From Pleurotus djamor (Eukaryota; Basidiomycota; Agaricomycetes; Agaricales; Pleurotaceae): a DNA stretch of 64,000 nt. Position 1 is the first letter of the stretch, and each line of letters begins with the position of its first letter. Positions 1-11,598 of the stretch are shown here, piece by piece. The notes under the pieces are model-generated. The model saw nothing but the letters and a program-made list of their open reading frames with translations. It had not been told where the DNA came from and searched no databases. The position numbers and the translations under genes are program-made. Location of the stretch: NCBI GenBank assembly GCA_029747585.1, contig JAPEVF010000109.1:1-64000 (forward strand). The letters run 5' to 3'.

Positions 1-137
1 TGGTCGTGGTCTTTTAGGCAAGGAAGGAGAGTGGAGTTTGGGTTCTGGTCAGAATTTGGGTACCTGACATGATACTGTGATCTGCGATGTCTACCATCCT
101 TCCAGATCAAAAGTACAATATTAGGAATCCACTGTTC

Positions 138-1780
138 TTAACGATACGTCAATAACTTGGAGGCGAAGACGATTTGGAAGAACGGGCTCACCAGGGCTAC
201 AAGGATGGCCTCAGAATTGATCACCAGTCCCGCTGCATCGCTAATATCAGCCTTGGTCTGTAACTTCTTCTGGATTTGACTGAAGGGGAGATGGGAGGGA
301 GAGACAGCTTTTATAAGGACAGGAAAATCAGAGGGGCCCCCGTGGACTACACAGACATCGTCGTCATCGTCATCGTGGTCCACGTATTGTCGGCGGAGGA
401 CCGCACGCCTGTTGAAATCAAAGAGACGCAGAGTACTATCAACGATGTCTAGCGTGGCCAACTTCTTCCCAAAGGCATGACAGTGTAAAGAGTCTATATC
501 GGTCTCATCACAGAAAGCGATAGTCTCTGAGCCCCATGACGTCCATTCGACCTCGAGACAAATGGAATCAGAGAGGGTTGATGCCTTTTGTATGAGATTC
601 TGCAGAGTGGACGCGCACAAAAGAATGGTATGTTCAGAGTATATAACGGAGAAGCTTTGTGTATCTGGCGATGGCGAAAAGGTGTCTGAAGGCGAAGCAT
701 AGATAGGGTAATCGGGCGTGATGGTCACTTGAGGGTGCCGACAAGGCTCATCGAGGGTGATATTCAGTTTGCATATTGAACAATCTTCTTGTAGATCCCA
801 CACAAGCAAGTATAAAGTGGGTGAATTTGAGTCTTCAAGGTTTTCCTCTTTGACACCGAGGAGGAGGTATCTTTCATTTATAAATGCAAGGTCCTGGATT
901 TCTATACCATCTTTAGGGCTCTGTTTGATCGTAAATGATATTTGCACGATCGGAGGACCTCTGGACATACCAGGGGGATTGGAGCACCACTTTTCCAATT
1001 GAAGATTCGAAACGTGGTATGTAACGTCGGATTGGCAATCATATACATGGCAATGGCGAGCGAACCACGGATAAGAATGGCATACGCCGCACCTTCTACG
1101 TATGGCATATCCAGGTGAGCATCGCCTCTGGCTGTTGGATGCAGCGTCCCATCCTCAAGTGAGCGTATGTGAACTTTAACAGAGGACTCGGTTCTGCAGA
1201 GGTAAACGATCAACCTGCACTCCAGCGTGAATTATTTAACGTACGCATTGGTTCCTTCGACTCCGGTCAGAAAAATGATGAGGTTTTGGGACAGGTCAAC
1301 GCCAAAATCTTCTGTGAGCGTCCCCGAGGAAAATGACCATTGTCGACCAGGTTTCTGACGCCGAAGTGTTGATGGGATGGTTTGGAACAAGAAGTTCCCG
1401 TATTCGTCGACCATAGCTAGGACATCACCGACCATGGTCCAGGTTAACGGTTCAAAATCGAGTTGCAGCTCCCCGGTTCACTTTAAACGCGACCAAGCAT
1501 CTTGATATGCTCGGAGTGCGTCTAGACGCGATGAGGTAGGGAGATTGCAGGATGGCGAATCAACCATTCCAGCAGCGTAGAGCTCGATCTTATACTGGAT
1601 CGAGGCCTCTTCTTCGACGAGTTTTTGGAGTAAATGGCAAGCCTAAATGTGGTGAGTAATTGCTCGTCTCGTTGCGCCCAGAGATGAGGCTAGTACTTGT
1701 CTGCAGCGGATACACGAAAGTGGGCTCGCTCGGTCCAATATTTGAAGGAGGAGCTCTGGTGGTAGGTCGAGGAGTTTCAT
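138..1780 (-). pseudogene. F-box protein gene interrupted by an in-frame stop codon
   Basis: The start ATG at 1780 opens with an F-box (LLDLPPELLLQILDRASPLS), the segment that binds Skp1 in SCF ubiquitin ligases. After an intron the protein continues as QYKIELYAAGMVDSP and LRAYQDAWSRLK, the layout of a large Agaricomycete F-box family. The in-frame codon at 1478-1480 is TGA, and the same frame then runs on as GELQLDFEPLTW. Downstream exons join cleanly: an intron near 1214-1242 with a GT donor and GCAG acceptor, and one near 920-967 with a GTATGT donor. The last exon, to a stop at 138, includes an Asp run (HDDDDDD near 360-385). I see no splice solution that removes the TGA. It is either a recent pseudogene or a G-to-A sequence error at an expected Trp codon. 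Substrates cannot be inferred. Confidence 0.72.
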
Positions 1781-2094
1781 AATGATAGATAATTCAGGTC
1801 TCGGCGGCAATGGATTGAGAACTCTCTTCGTGTACAATTTATGTACAGTGTGCTACGCCAGACGCGAGTAAGTTTCACGGGCGCTTGTGCCCTTCCACTC
1901 GAGTCTCGGACCGTGACTAAATCGTGACTTGCTCGTCGAGGACTCGTGACCTCGATAATCGATCTGCCTGAATGATTCGGACTCGAGTCCTTCACCAATA
2001 TATCTCCCAGCTCGCTTGTCGTCCTTCTCCTTCTTTTCGCCACGTCTACACTCTCCCTTCCTCGTTCCCCCGACATCGCACGACCAAGAGGACG

Positions 2095-4064
2095 ATGTCC
2101 TCCTCTGTAGCTTCCACATCGCAACCGGCGCAGATACCACCTGTGCAGGAGGGTGGCGAAAAGCCTAAAGGAAAGGATAAGAAATCTAAGGATGCCACTG
2201 CGTCTACCTTTCCTCTGGAGGTGAGTCAGGCGTGACGACTGTTTTGGTGGTTTAACTAATCATTAAATATGTTAGAGACGATCCTAACAAACGAGCCGAA
2301 GATTTCACTTATTCGAAGCTCGTACCCATCGGGAAGTACGCGCATTGTAAGCCTACTTTACTGGGTCCTTTACAACCTTCAAAGAAATGGAAGGATGGCG
2401 AATGGCTCCGCCTTGATGAATATGTCGTCGTTGCCGAGGAACACCCACCGTCTAAGCCGCTGGATATCTTCTCCGGTCAGTTGAGCCCGTTGTGTATTGT
2501 GTGTGTATTCCCTGATTATCCGTTTTTCCAGACGTGTTCGAGAACAACAAGCCGTTGATAATTAATCCCATTCAACTACCGAAAGATTTCCGCCGTACGA
2601 GTGAGGTAACTTGGACACCTACTGAAGACGCACTTCTCAAGTCGCTCATTGAATGCTATCCTTACAATTGGGCTCTTATCTCGGAGTGCTTTAACTCAGC
2701 TCGCTCCGTGCTAGCTACTGATAAGCGTACCCCAAGAGATTGCATTGAGCGATGTGATGCTCTCTGGGGAGGAGCCTCCAATCAGAACGTTCCCGCTGAA
2801 GATCCCTCTGCGATGACGCCAACAACGCAGATGACAACTCGAAAGCGGTTAGCTAGCATTAGCACCCCCGCATCTACCATACCTTCCAATGGTAGTGAAC
2901 CTAAGAAAAGACGCCGCCATCTTCTTGTGCACGAAGCCATGCGCAAACAAGCCAAGCTTCGTTTGGTGAATGCCCAAAAGAACGCTGCTAGTAAGTCCTT
3001 TAGACACGTCTTCGTGATGACTATCGTCTCAGGCTCTGTTTTACCCGTGTAGTGGCTCAGAGGAAGGCCTCCGCCGCTATTCACGAGACACATCTTCAGC
3101 TTTCTAAGATGCCCAAGCTTTCACCTGCGGAGCTGGGAAGAATGAAGGCAGACAAAGAGACTCGGGAATCGGATGCCAAGAGGAAACAAGATGAATTTCG
3201 ACTACAGCAGTATCGAATGTTACAGGCTGCAACAAATGGCGTACGTCTTTTCGATATGTGAACATCTCTTTCTCAAGCTAAAAATGTTTTGTCACTAGCA
3301 ATCGCCCGCCCAAATCGCTCAGGTGAGTTTCCTTCGCTATCTATTATTTTTGTTCAAACCCTCATTCTAAAGGTTGGAATTGCTCAACATCAACGCATTT
3401 CTACACCTTCGAATTCTCGTCTTTCTCCCCAACAGGTGGCTCAAGCACAAGCTCAGTTGCAACGTAATTTACTCGCCCAGCAAGCAGCTCAAGCTCAGGC
3501 TCAGCAGGGTTCACCACCGAACCAGGCACAAGCGCCGCCTGCACAGGGTCCAGCTCAGGTCCCAACCAATCCGCCCGCTATTAACGGAGCTTCCCCGACA
3601 GGGCAACTTGCGCCGCCAAATCCAATACCGGCTGTCACTGCCAACGCTCATGCGACGTACGGATCGCCGCCTAGAAGTACGGGGACACCAGCGATTGCTC
3701 CTCCTGTGACTGCTACTGCTGCTGTTGCAGCGTCGGCCACANTCCCCACGACCGACGTCGGCGCAAGCTCAGGCTGCTCTGCTTCATGCTGCTCAGTTGC
3801 AACAGCAACAAGCGAATGCACTTCAACGTCAGACCTCGACGTTGGGGTATTATATGGCGCCTAATGGGCAGCCGTATACGCCAGAACAGATCAACGCGAT
3901 GAGACAACTCATGCACCAGGTGAGTGTATCTAGGCGTTTTCTGGGTATCGTAAACTGGGGAGATTGACGTTGTGTAAAAGCAGGCGGTTGCAGCACAAGC
4001 GCAAGCGGCAGCCCAAGCCCAACAGCAACAGCAGCAGCAGCAGCCTTCTCCGGCTCAGGGCTAA
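2095..4064 (+). CDS. Eaf1/Vid21-type SANT-domain protein (NuA4 subunit-like)
   Basis: The diagnostic part is a SANT/Myb domain at about 2615-2790 (TWTPTEDALLKSLIECYPYN, then TPRDCIERCDALW). It matches the SANT of Eaf1/Vid21/p400, the scaffold of the NuA4 histone acetyltransferase in the nucleus. It is followed by a basic segment (EPKKRRRH) and a long Gln/Ala-rich tail ending in QQQQQQQPSPAQG. Exons are about 2276-2475, 2532-2990, 3052-3240, 3299-3322 (24 nt), 3373-3919 and a last exon to TAA at 4062-4064. An N at 3742 shifts the frame by one, and omitting it joins AAVAASAT to SPRPTSAQAQ. Family members normally carry an HSA domain before SANT, and none is visible here. The first exon (ATG 2095, ends 2220) does not join exon 2 in its own frame, so the N-terminus is unresolved. 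Confidence 0.65.
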
Positions 4065-5221
4065 GTCGCTCTTGATTTTAGTACAAGGTTGTTCGAGTTG
4101 ACCAAGACGTTTATGGAGTAACCTTCTTTGCTTGTGTGTTTTCATTTTATTCCTATTTTTCATTGATGTTTTCGTTTTGTTTCTTGTTTGAAATCGCTCT
4201 GAACCGCTCAATTCCATGACTTCATAAACGCCCGACTCCAACGTTCGTGCATTTGAGCGCTTCGGATTAAAATTCATTTTCAGGTAAATGAAAAACTCAG
4301 AGCGAACCGTGCAGCCGATTTTCGATGCGAACTTGACTTAAACCAAAGTGTCTTGCGGTAAAGGCTCGGTAGGGTCCAGTTGGTTACGGTGACACCCAAG
4401 CGCATCTGTTTGAAAGTGTCATCCTGGGCTCAGGTAGGATGGATGCCGTCAAACAGTCCTTTTTTGGGGAGACGAGGCGATGCTCATTGCTTTCGAGGTC
4501 GTATTCTGCGTGGCTGGCTTCATGCTTGCGCGGGTCAGTGTCATCGTGCAGGTCGGCCAAGGCATGTTTGTCGACTTTTCAAAACAAGTGTTTCTCGGCA
4601 TCAAAAAACTGGTGTCGTCGAGTCGAGCCCTGGAAAAGCCGAGTCCACTTGGGATTATCCCTCTTGGAATTCTGAATTTTGGGTCAGAAAAAATCACGAC
4701 GCTGAGAAAGGCTGTCAGGCATATATTGAATGTTTGCAGACGCAGAGAGTTTTGCTTTCTGACACGGAAAACTGGGGAGCGATCAATTGATGGGCATCGA
4801 CGCAGGCATTGTCGTGAGGCAAGTCAAGCCAGCTCGGCAAAGCTCGGCGCGGTGTTATTCGAGGGCGAGTCGGAGCGTTGATTGGCTGGCGGAGCTTGAA
4901 AATGCAGTGTGCGGGGAAGGCGAGCCGTTCTCGAGTCGAGTGCCAATAACGGGAAGGACTATCGCCAAGGCAGTCGAGTGAAAAAGTTGATCTTGCTTCT
5001 TTCTTTTCAACCTCAACCTTCCCCCTCAAACTCTATCTTCTCCTTCTCCTTCTCCTTCCCCTGTTCCTTTCTCCTCGCCGCGCCCGCCGTTGGTCTCACA
5101 CTCTTTGTCGACGTCGCTGACGGTGCCCTCAGTCCTTTTTCCAGTAAGTCCCTCCTTCGCCCGCTTCGTGGAGCAGCGTGCTGAACTATTACTCTAACCA
5201 GCAAGTCTTGGGCTCGCCACG
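4065..5221. other. Intergenic region upstream of the GH5 gene
   Basis: No convincing gene is seen on either strand. The last 200 bases before the GH5 start are pyrimidine-rich, with a TTCTCC-type repeat at about 5035-5075, a common feature of fungal core promoters. An ATTGGCTGG (inverted CCAAT-like) sequence lies at about 4881. Confidence 0.5.
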
Positions 5222-8000
5222 ATGTCTTTGCCGAACCAACAAAACCCTTCAGCCAATATCTCTTACGATCCCTTGCCTCTGACAAATGAGGGAGATCATC
5301 ATGGTCTATATAACACTCCTCCCTCGCCAGGCCCTGGCACTCCCCAGACCCACATGCGCGACCTAGGTTCAGAGACTTCAGCTCTTCCAGCGGGCGCCGC
5401 AACCCCCCNGTTTCATGGGCAACTACGACAGCCCTTATCCACGCGACTCCTACGCGTCTTCCCAGTTCCCCGCAGGCAACTCCGAGTACAATGGGTCGGT
5501 GGTTGCGCTTAACGACAACTCGATGGGGAGCCGCACGCTGGCTGGTTCGCCATACCGAGATGACCCCGACATGTACGCAAATGAACAAGGTCATGCCATG
5601 TCGCCCATGGGCGGGAGCAGTTCGCCGAGATACCTTGCAGAGAAGCAGAACCTTTATGCCGCCCCTCGCACGAAATCGAGTCGCAAGGTTCTCATTCTGG
5701 CCGTCATTGCATCGATAATCCTGTTGATTTTGGCGGTCGTCATTCCCGTGTATTTTGCCGTAATCAGGCCACGGATGAACAACGCCGACAACAGCAACAG
5801 CGATTCGTCTGATTCCTCAAATAAAGATGATACGAAGGACCCCTCGCCTTCGTCGCGGCCGGTTGTCAAGATTGTTACGGGAGGAGATGGCAGTGAAGTC
5901 ACCATGGAGGATGGCACAAAGTTCACCTACACAAACCCTTTCGGAGGTCACTGGTACTGGGATGATGATGATCCATTCAACAATGGCGCTAAACCGCAGT
6001 CTTGGTCACCTGGTCTGAATGAGACTTTCAGATACGGTTTTGACAAGATCAGGGGGTGAGTTCTTCCGATGTTTGATCTTCCTGATGGTATTAACCGTTA
6101 TGTCAGTGTTAACCTGGGAGGATGGCTGGTCACGGAACCAGTAAGTCTTTCTGAATGCGTGTTCTTTGATCGGTAACTCACGAGTCTATCATTATTTTCT
6201 AGTTCATGTAAGTTTGGGCGACTTCTCCTATTCTACGTCGATTTGACAGTCGGAACATAGTTCACCCGCCCTCTACGAACCCTATGCCGACACCGCTAAC
6301 CCCGTCATTGATGAATACGAACTCACCGCACGACTTCGCGCTGAGGGCCGGATGTCGGTTTTGGAGGATCACTACAAGACGTTCATTGTATGTCATGCTC
6401 TTCTGTCAAGTCACCTCTGTCTCACGTTGCACTTTAGACGGAGAAGGATTTCGCTGACATCGCTGGAGCTGGACTCAACTATCTCCGCATTCCTATTCCC
6501 TACTGGGCTGTCGAAACTAAACCTGGCGAACCTTTCCTTCAAGGCACTGCATGGCTGTAAGCATCAAACCCCTTCGTATTTGCCATTATCTGAGCTCCTT
6601 TGTACAGTTACTTCCTGAAGGCCATCAACTGGGCTCGCAAGTACGGCCTCCGTATCAACGTTGATCTTCACGCTGCTCCTGGCTCTCAAAATGGATGGAA
6701 TCACTCGGGACGTCTCGGCGACACGAACATCCTCTACGGCCCTATGGGTGTTGCTAACGCTCAGCGCACCATTGATGTCATCCGGGTTGTTGCTCAGTTC
6801 ATCAGCCAACCTCAGTACAAGGATGTTGTCACGATGTTCGGTATATTGAACGAACCCCAAGGTAACACTGTCGGTCAAGATGCCTTGTCCCGATTGTAAG
6901 TCGCTTGTATACCTTCTCAACTGATACGTTTCTTACCCCGATGTTAGCTACATGGAAGTTTATAACGTCGTCCGTGAAATCACTGGCACTGGAGAAGGAA
7001 ATGGCGCGTACATCTCTCTGCATGATGGTTTCATCCCCCGCAACCAGTGGGCTGGCGTTTACCCCAACGCTGATCGTGTCACCCTCGACTCCCACCCTTA
7101 CATTGCTTTCGGCGGCCAGTCCACCTCTCCCATGTCCTCTTACGCGCGGGCCCCTTGCGATCAATGGGCGAGCAGCTTCAACCAATCCCAGGCTCAGTTC
7201 GGTGTTACGAATGCTGGTGAATGGAGTCTTGCTGTGACGGATTGTGGTCTCTACCTCAACGGTGTCAACCTGGGCACACGTTACGAAGGCACCTTCGCTG
7301 GCTCCCCTGGCCGTGTTGGTGACTGTGCGGACTGGACTGATTGGACCAGATATACACCGGCGATCAGGAATGCTATGAAGAACTTCGCCATGGCCAGTAT
7401 GGATGCCTTCCAGGTAAGTGATCATTTTATCCCCATCCTGTTTGTCTTGCTCATCAGCTTCCATTCTAGAACTACTTCTTCTGGACATGGAGAATTGGTA
7501 ACTCCTCTGTCTCTGGACGTGTCGAGACACCCCACTGGTCGTACTCTCTCGGTCTTCAAGAAGGATGGATGCCTCAAGACCCCCGCGAGGCTGATGGTTA
7601 CTGCGGTAACACGAATCCCTGGCAGCCACCACACGCTCCATGGATGACAGGTGGTGCTGGTGCTGGTAACATCCCTGCTGCTACCCAAGCTGCTCTCGCT
7701 TTCCCCCCTCCATCGATTTCCCGTGGTGGACCCGCATCATTGCTGCCATCTTACACGAACACTGGTACAATCCCTACCCTCTCTGCGTATACTTTCAGCG
7801 CTCCTTCCATGACAGCTACGCCCAACGTGGGTAACGGCTGGGCGAATCCTTCCGGTACGGCCGGTACCATTGGCTATGCCACCGAAATCGCCGGGTGCAG
7901 TTATCTTGACCCGTGGGTTGGCCCAGGTGCTGCCCCTCCATCGCCGCTATGCCCTGGTGTCGCTGCTCGTTCCGTCCCAACACCAACTGCAGCACCATAA
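5222..8000 (+). CDS. GH5 glucan 1,3-beta-glucosidase, type II membrane protein
   Basis: Exo-beta-1,3-glucanase acting at the cell wall. Hand-splicing gives 800 aa in eight exons: 5222-6055, 6107-6140, 6203-6207 (5 nt), 6261-6387, 6438-6556, 6608-6895, 6948-7413 and 7470-8000, with the N at 5409 omitted. A hydrophilic N-terminus of about 155 residues precedes one membrane helix (residues 156-181, VLILAVIASIILLILAVVIP). A Ser/Asp-rich linker and the catalytic domain follow. GH5 hallmarks are RGVNLGGWLVTEPFISPA, the acid/base in ILNEPQGN (E455) and the nucleophile in NAGEWSLAV (E560). The overall plan matches membrane-bound ExgD-type enzymes of filamentous fungi. The C-terminus is Pro/Ala/Thr-rich. 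The start is the first ATG after the pyrimidine-rich leader. Function by family is firm; substrate specificity is inferred. Confidence 0.93.
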
Positions 8001-8763
8001 CAGCAAAAAGTACTTCACGTTTTTGCTACGCATCTTCATATCGCTCTGTTATTTGACCGCTTATTTAAACGTTAGCGGGAGACACTTTTTGCACCGATCT
8101 CGCTTACTGTTACCGCAGCATTCAATCATCTCCTACAGAACCATCCCTCATCATATAGCATTACCTCTCGGACCAGACGGACCTTTGTTCATATACTTTA
8201 CCTTACCTCTGCCTTTGTGTCCGATGGACTTGAGTAGCTCGACGAGTCCTGACTCCCTACCCTCCTCCCTTCGCGCCCCTACCTTCCTCCGTGTTTTTAT
8301 TATCTCGTTGCTGTCTCGAGCTCTTCGTACGGCTGCGTATAGCTTTGCTCAACTCGGCAATTGGCTCTTGGATAGCATCTGGCTACTTATTTGTTTTACG
8401 ACCACTCCGAGTACTCAGGCTAGTCTGAGTTCTTACTCATGGACCTTTTTCTGCTGAGAGCTGACTATAGTACTCGCACGTATGTTGTTTTTTCGTCGTT
8501 CGTTTTAGGAATCTCCAGTCGTTACTAGTCATTACTCCATCCAGAGATTATATATAAATAAAATAATGCAAGTGGAAACGCACAGGTTGGTGATGTCGAT
8601 GAGATCTCAATGGGATTCCCGTCGTGGTGGTCATCATCATCATCATCATCCAAATCAACGGTTTACTTCGCCACCATCATCATTTCCATTTCTGGTGTAT
8701 TGTCTTTGTTGAGTTGTGGGCGGTGAATTGAAATGACGGTAACCAGCGGTTAGCGTTGAAACG
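8001..8763. other. GH5 3' region and spacer
   Basis: Probable 3' UTR followed by spacer. A long open frame crosses 7870-8457 but starts inside the GH5 exon in another frame and has no recognisable domain. No gene is called. Confidence 0.5.
8631..8650 (+). repeat. (TCA)n microsatellite
   Basis: Six to seven uninterrupted TCA/CAT units in the spacer about 115 bases before the DUF6535 gene. Noncoding in the models here. Confidence 0.85.
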
Positions 8764-11598
8764 ATGTCGATGAGGTTCGATTTGCGGGTGAGCTTCCGTG
8801 AACAGCTTGAAAACAGCCTCCTTGGAGTGACTTTGTACGGTACTTATAGTCTTATTTGGTGTGTATTCTTATCGCTGATCTTTCCTATCCTTACTATCTT
8901 CCTTTGTTGCGGTTATATGCAGCATGACCATGATGAACCCCAGGCGTATGGGCAAGAAGCTGCAGATGATGCCAAGGTTTGGCGTCAGTACGTCGAAGAA
9001 GCAACTGAACATGATACGCACATGCTGAATGAATGGAGTCGTAATGTGGATGTTAGCTTGATTTTTGTGAGTTCACTCAACGAGGGCTCGGATGATTGTC
9101 AACTCAAGTACTTCGTTGGTCGCGTACAGGCTGGTTTGTTTTCGGCTGTCGTAGCGACATTCGCTGCCCAGTCGTACGAAACGTTGAGTGTCGATCCTCA
9201 GGATGCTACGAATGCGTTCTTGGCTTCCATCTTGGCGGTTCAGACGGCTACAAATAGCGGTCGCCTACCAAGTGGTGTGGAGGCCGAGCTTGCGTCGTTC
9301 ACGCCCTCGACATCGGCGGTGTGGATCAATGCCCTTTGGTTCACTTCGTTAGTCTGTAGCTTGGGCGTCGCCTCGGTAGGGATGCTTGTGAAGCAATGGC
9401 TGGGTGCATACTCAGCTAACCTCCCCGCATCACCCCGTCTACGTGCCAGGGTCCGTCAACATCGATATGACACCCTCCGGTCGTGGTATACACATCATAT
9501 CATCATCTGCCTCCCGTTCGCGTTGTCTCTTTGCTTGATCCTCTTTCTGTCGGGGCTGGTGATCCTTCTACTCGACAGCTACAGACCAATTGGCCTGGCG
9601 TCATTGGTGCTCTTCTCGTTGACGGTTGGATTCCATGCGTTCAGTGTGATACTTCCAGCACTTACGAATTGTCCTTGGAAAACCGCCGTGTCTCCTTTGT
9701 TCTATCACTACCTCACTCCACTTCGACTCCTCCCCTCAGGCTTCCGGCGTATTCTTCGGCGAGCCTCAACGTTTCGGAGCCATTTGTCCATGAAACCTGA
9801 CTGGTTTGACAAAATTCCTATGCAATTTAGACTTTCTATTGGTGGACACTCTCGTCAAGTTCGCGTCGACGTAGCCGTTTTGACAGCTTTCAAAGCTACG
9901 ACCAAAGTTAGCCACAAGATGGACCTTGGTATCAGGTCTTCCGTCCGTCTTTTAGGCCGCATCATGATCAGCATGTGGTCAAGCAGTCAATCCGAGGTTG
10001 CAGATGAAGAAATTGTCGTGACGAAAATGAAAGACTACCTCGACAGCTGCGCGATGCTTTGGATGGTCTCTACATCGACCAAGAAGAGTGTTGTTGACTG
10101 TGCCCTTCAATCCATGGCTGGCCTCCCTCTGGCTGTTTGTGACAGAGGCATCCTTCACAACAAATTTCTCCGCACACTGTTATGCCGGCGGCTCGCTGAC
10201 TGTATTCATGGTCGGACTATCGTTCGACCCAACTCGGCCGAGCTCTACGTACGGAGCCTCTACCGTAATCGCCTCTCCCACGAAACCTCCAACAAAGTCT
10301 CCTTGAAAACCCTTGATTCCCAACTTTTACACAATGTTCCTGTCGATCCTGCTTCGCCACTTTACATCACCTTGATTTGTGCAAAAGCCATGCTCAATGA
10401 AGTTTTGGACTGCCTTGCAAATGCGCAAGCGGAGGCTGCAACCTATTCCTCGTATCACATCCAATTAATGGTCACGACTATCACTCATGAACTTGCTGGT
10501 CGAAAGGGACCCCGTGATGTTCATTGGGTGGCTGCCCCGTCCGGGGGTTGGGCCCATATATCCTCTCGAGCCCTCCCCATCCTCGTTAGACTCCTCACGA
10601 TCACACCATCAGATGAAACCCCGTCGGCGTTGGATATCTCCATTGCAAAGTGTATCGTCGTTTTGACCAACGGTAGCATCGAACCCGACGAGGAAATCCC
10701 GTCCAACATGTTCGACGAATATATTTTGGGTGGCCTCGCTGCAATCATCCGCTTCCCTGCATCCCACGGCTGTGACAAGACGGAGGACATCTCTGTCGTT
10801 TATAATAAATATTCACTTGCAGTTCGCCGCTTTGCTGGTCGGCTATCGTCCGGTGATGCTGCCACTGTTGCAGAAATCCTTAGAGCCTTCTTCCGCCAAC
10901 CTCCCGGTTGTTGGGACATCCAGAATATTGAGGGCATCTTGGCTATACTGGCACGATCAAATGCAAATGCCTTGCGAGCAATTGACTGTCGTTTGGTTGT
11001 GTATGTACTCCAAAACGTTACGTCGCTTGCTAGTCCCCCGGCATCTTTGACTTATCACCTCCTGGTGTGTGTGGAACGACTTATTTTAGAGTGCGATCGC
11101 ACCGAAGACCTTGTTTCTGCACTTTTGGTCGATTCCATAGCAAAGCTCATTTATGTGTCCATCCGCAATTCACCCCACCTCAACCCGATTCAATCTCAGG
11201 CCTTCCGCCTGCTGGTCATCATTGGGCACCGGTCTTGCCTCAAGTGGACGCCTTTCCAGAGGAATACCCTCATAAACAGTGGCCTTCTCGAGGCCAGTCG
11301 CGAGTTCTTCGATAATCCAAGCTCAATCATTCAAGCAGACGTTGACCTATGGGTAGAAACACTTGTCAGGTTGGATGATGCTAACAAGGTCGCGCTGATG
11401 GAGAGTAGGGCTGTTGATTCTCTGTTGCAGTGGGCGACACGGAATTGGAGAGGGCATGAAATGACTGCGCCGCATATGGAACAATTACGCCGGCTTGCTG
11501 AAAGCCTCGGAATCAAGATAGATTTAAACCATGACCCGACTTGGTTCAGAGAGCTTGGTCAGTGTTTCGTCTGTTTGTCCGTAGCGATGTTCAGGTGA
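8764..11598 (+). CDS. DUF6535-domain membrane protein
   Basis: The family is seen mostly in Agaricomycetes and has no known function. The domain begins WRQYVEEATEHDTHMLNEW. After removing an intron at 9067-9129 it reads VDVSLIFAGLFSAVVATFAA, the family signature. Four membrane segments follow: AGLFSAVVATF, WFTSLVCSLGVASVGMLV, CLPFALSLCLILFLSGLVIL and IGLASLVLFSLTVGFHAF. A long soluble, helix-rich C-terminal region of about 550 residues then follows. A second likely intron is 8788-8922 (GTGAGC...TATATGCAG). Both introns are multiples of three without stops, so the unspliced frame looks continuous at 944 codons, while the spliced protein is about 878 aa. The C-terminal end may include one more intron after 11550. 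The start at 8764 is the first ATG of that frame. Confidence 0.82.
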   Translation: MSMRFDLRVSFREQLENSLLGVTLYGTYSLIWCVFLSLIFPILTIFLCCGYMQHDHDEPQAYGQEAADDAKVWRQYVEEATEHDTHMLNEWSRNVDVSLIFVSSLNEGSDDCQLKYFVGRVQAGLFSAVVATFAAQSYETLSVDPQDATNAFLASILAVQTATNSGRLPSGVEAELASFTPSTSAVWINALWFTSLVCSLGVASVGMLVKQWLGAYSANLPASPRLRARVRQHRYDTLRSWYTHHIIICLPFALSLCLILFLSGLVILLLDSYRPIGLASLVLFSLTVGFHAFSVILPALTNCPWKTAVSPLFYHYLTPLRLLPSGFRRILRRASTFRSHLSMKPDWFDKIPMQFRLSIGGHSRQVRVDVAVLTAFKATTKVSHKMDLGIRSSVRLLGRIMISMWSSSQSEVADEEIVVTKMKDYLDSCAMLWMVSTSTKKSVVDCALQSMAGLPLAVCDRGILHNKFLRTLLCRRLADCIHGRTIVRPNSAELYVRSLYRNRLSHETSNKVSLKTLDSQLLHNVPVDPASPLYITLICAKAMLNEVLDCLANAQAEAATYSSYHIQLMVTTITHELAGRKGPRDVHWVAAPSGGWAHISSRALPILVRLLTITPSDETPSALDISIAKCIVVLTNGSIEPDEEIPSNMFDEYILGGLAAIIRFPASHGCDKTEDISVVYNKYSLAVRRFAGRLSSGDAATVAEILRAFFRQPPGCWDIQNIEGILAILARSNANALRAIDCRLVVYVLQNVTSLASPPASLTYHLLVCVERLILECDRTEDLVSALLVDSIAKLIYVSIRNSPHLNPIQSQAFRLLVIIGHRSCLKWTPFQRNTLINSGLLEASREFFDNPSSIIQADVDLWVETLVRLDDANKVALMESRAVDSLLQWATRNWRGHEMTAPHMEQLRRLAESLGIKIDLNHDPTWFRELGQCFVCLSVAMFR

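Noticed and set aside
1478..1480. TGA read as selenocysteine
   Set aside because: No selenoprotein context; fungi of this group lack the machinery, and the position is not a redox site.
7870..8457. 195-codon open frame overlapping the end of the GH5 gene
   Set aside because: It starts inside the GH5 coding exon in another frame, is Ser/Leu-rich without a domain, and mostly covers the 3' UTR.
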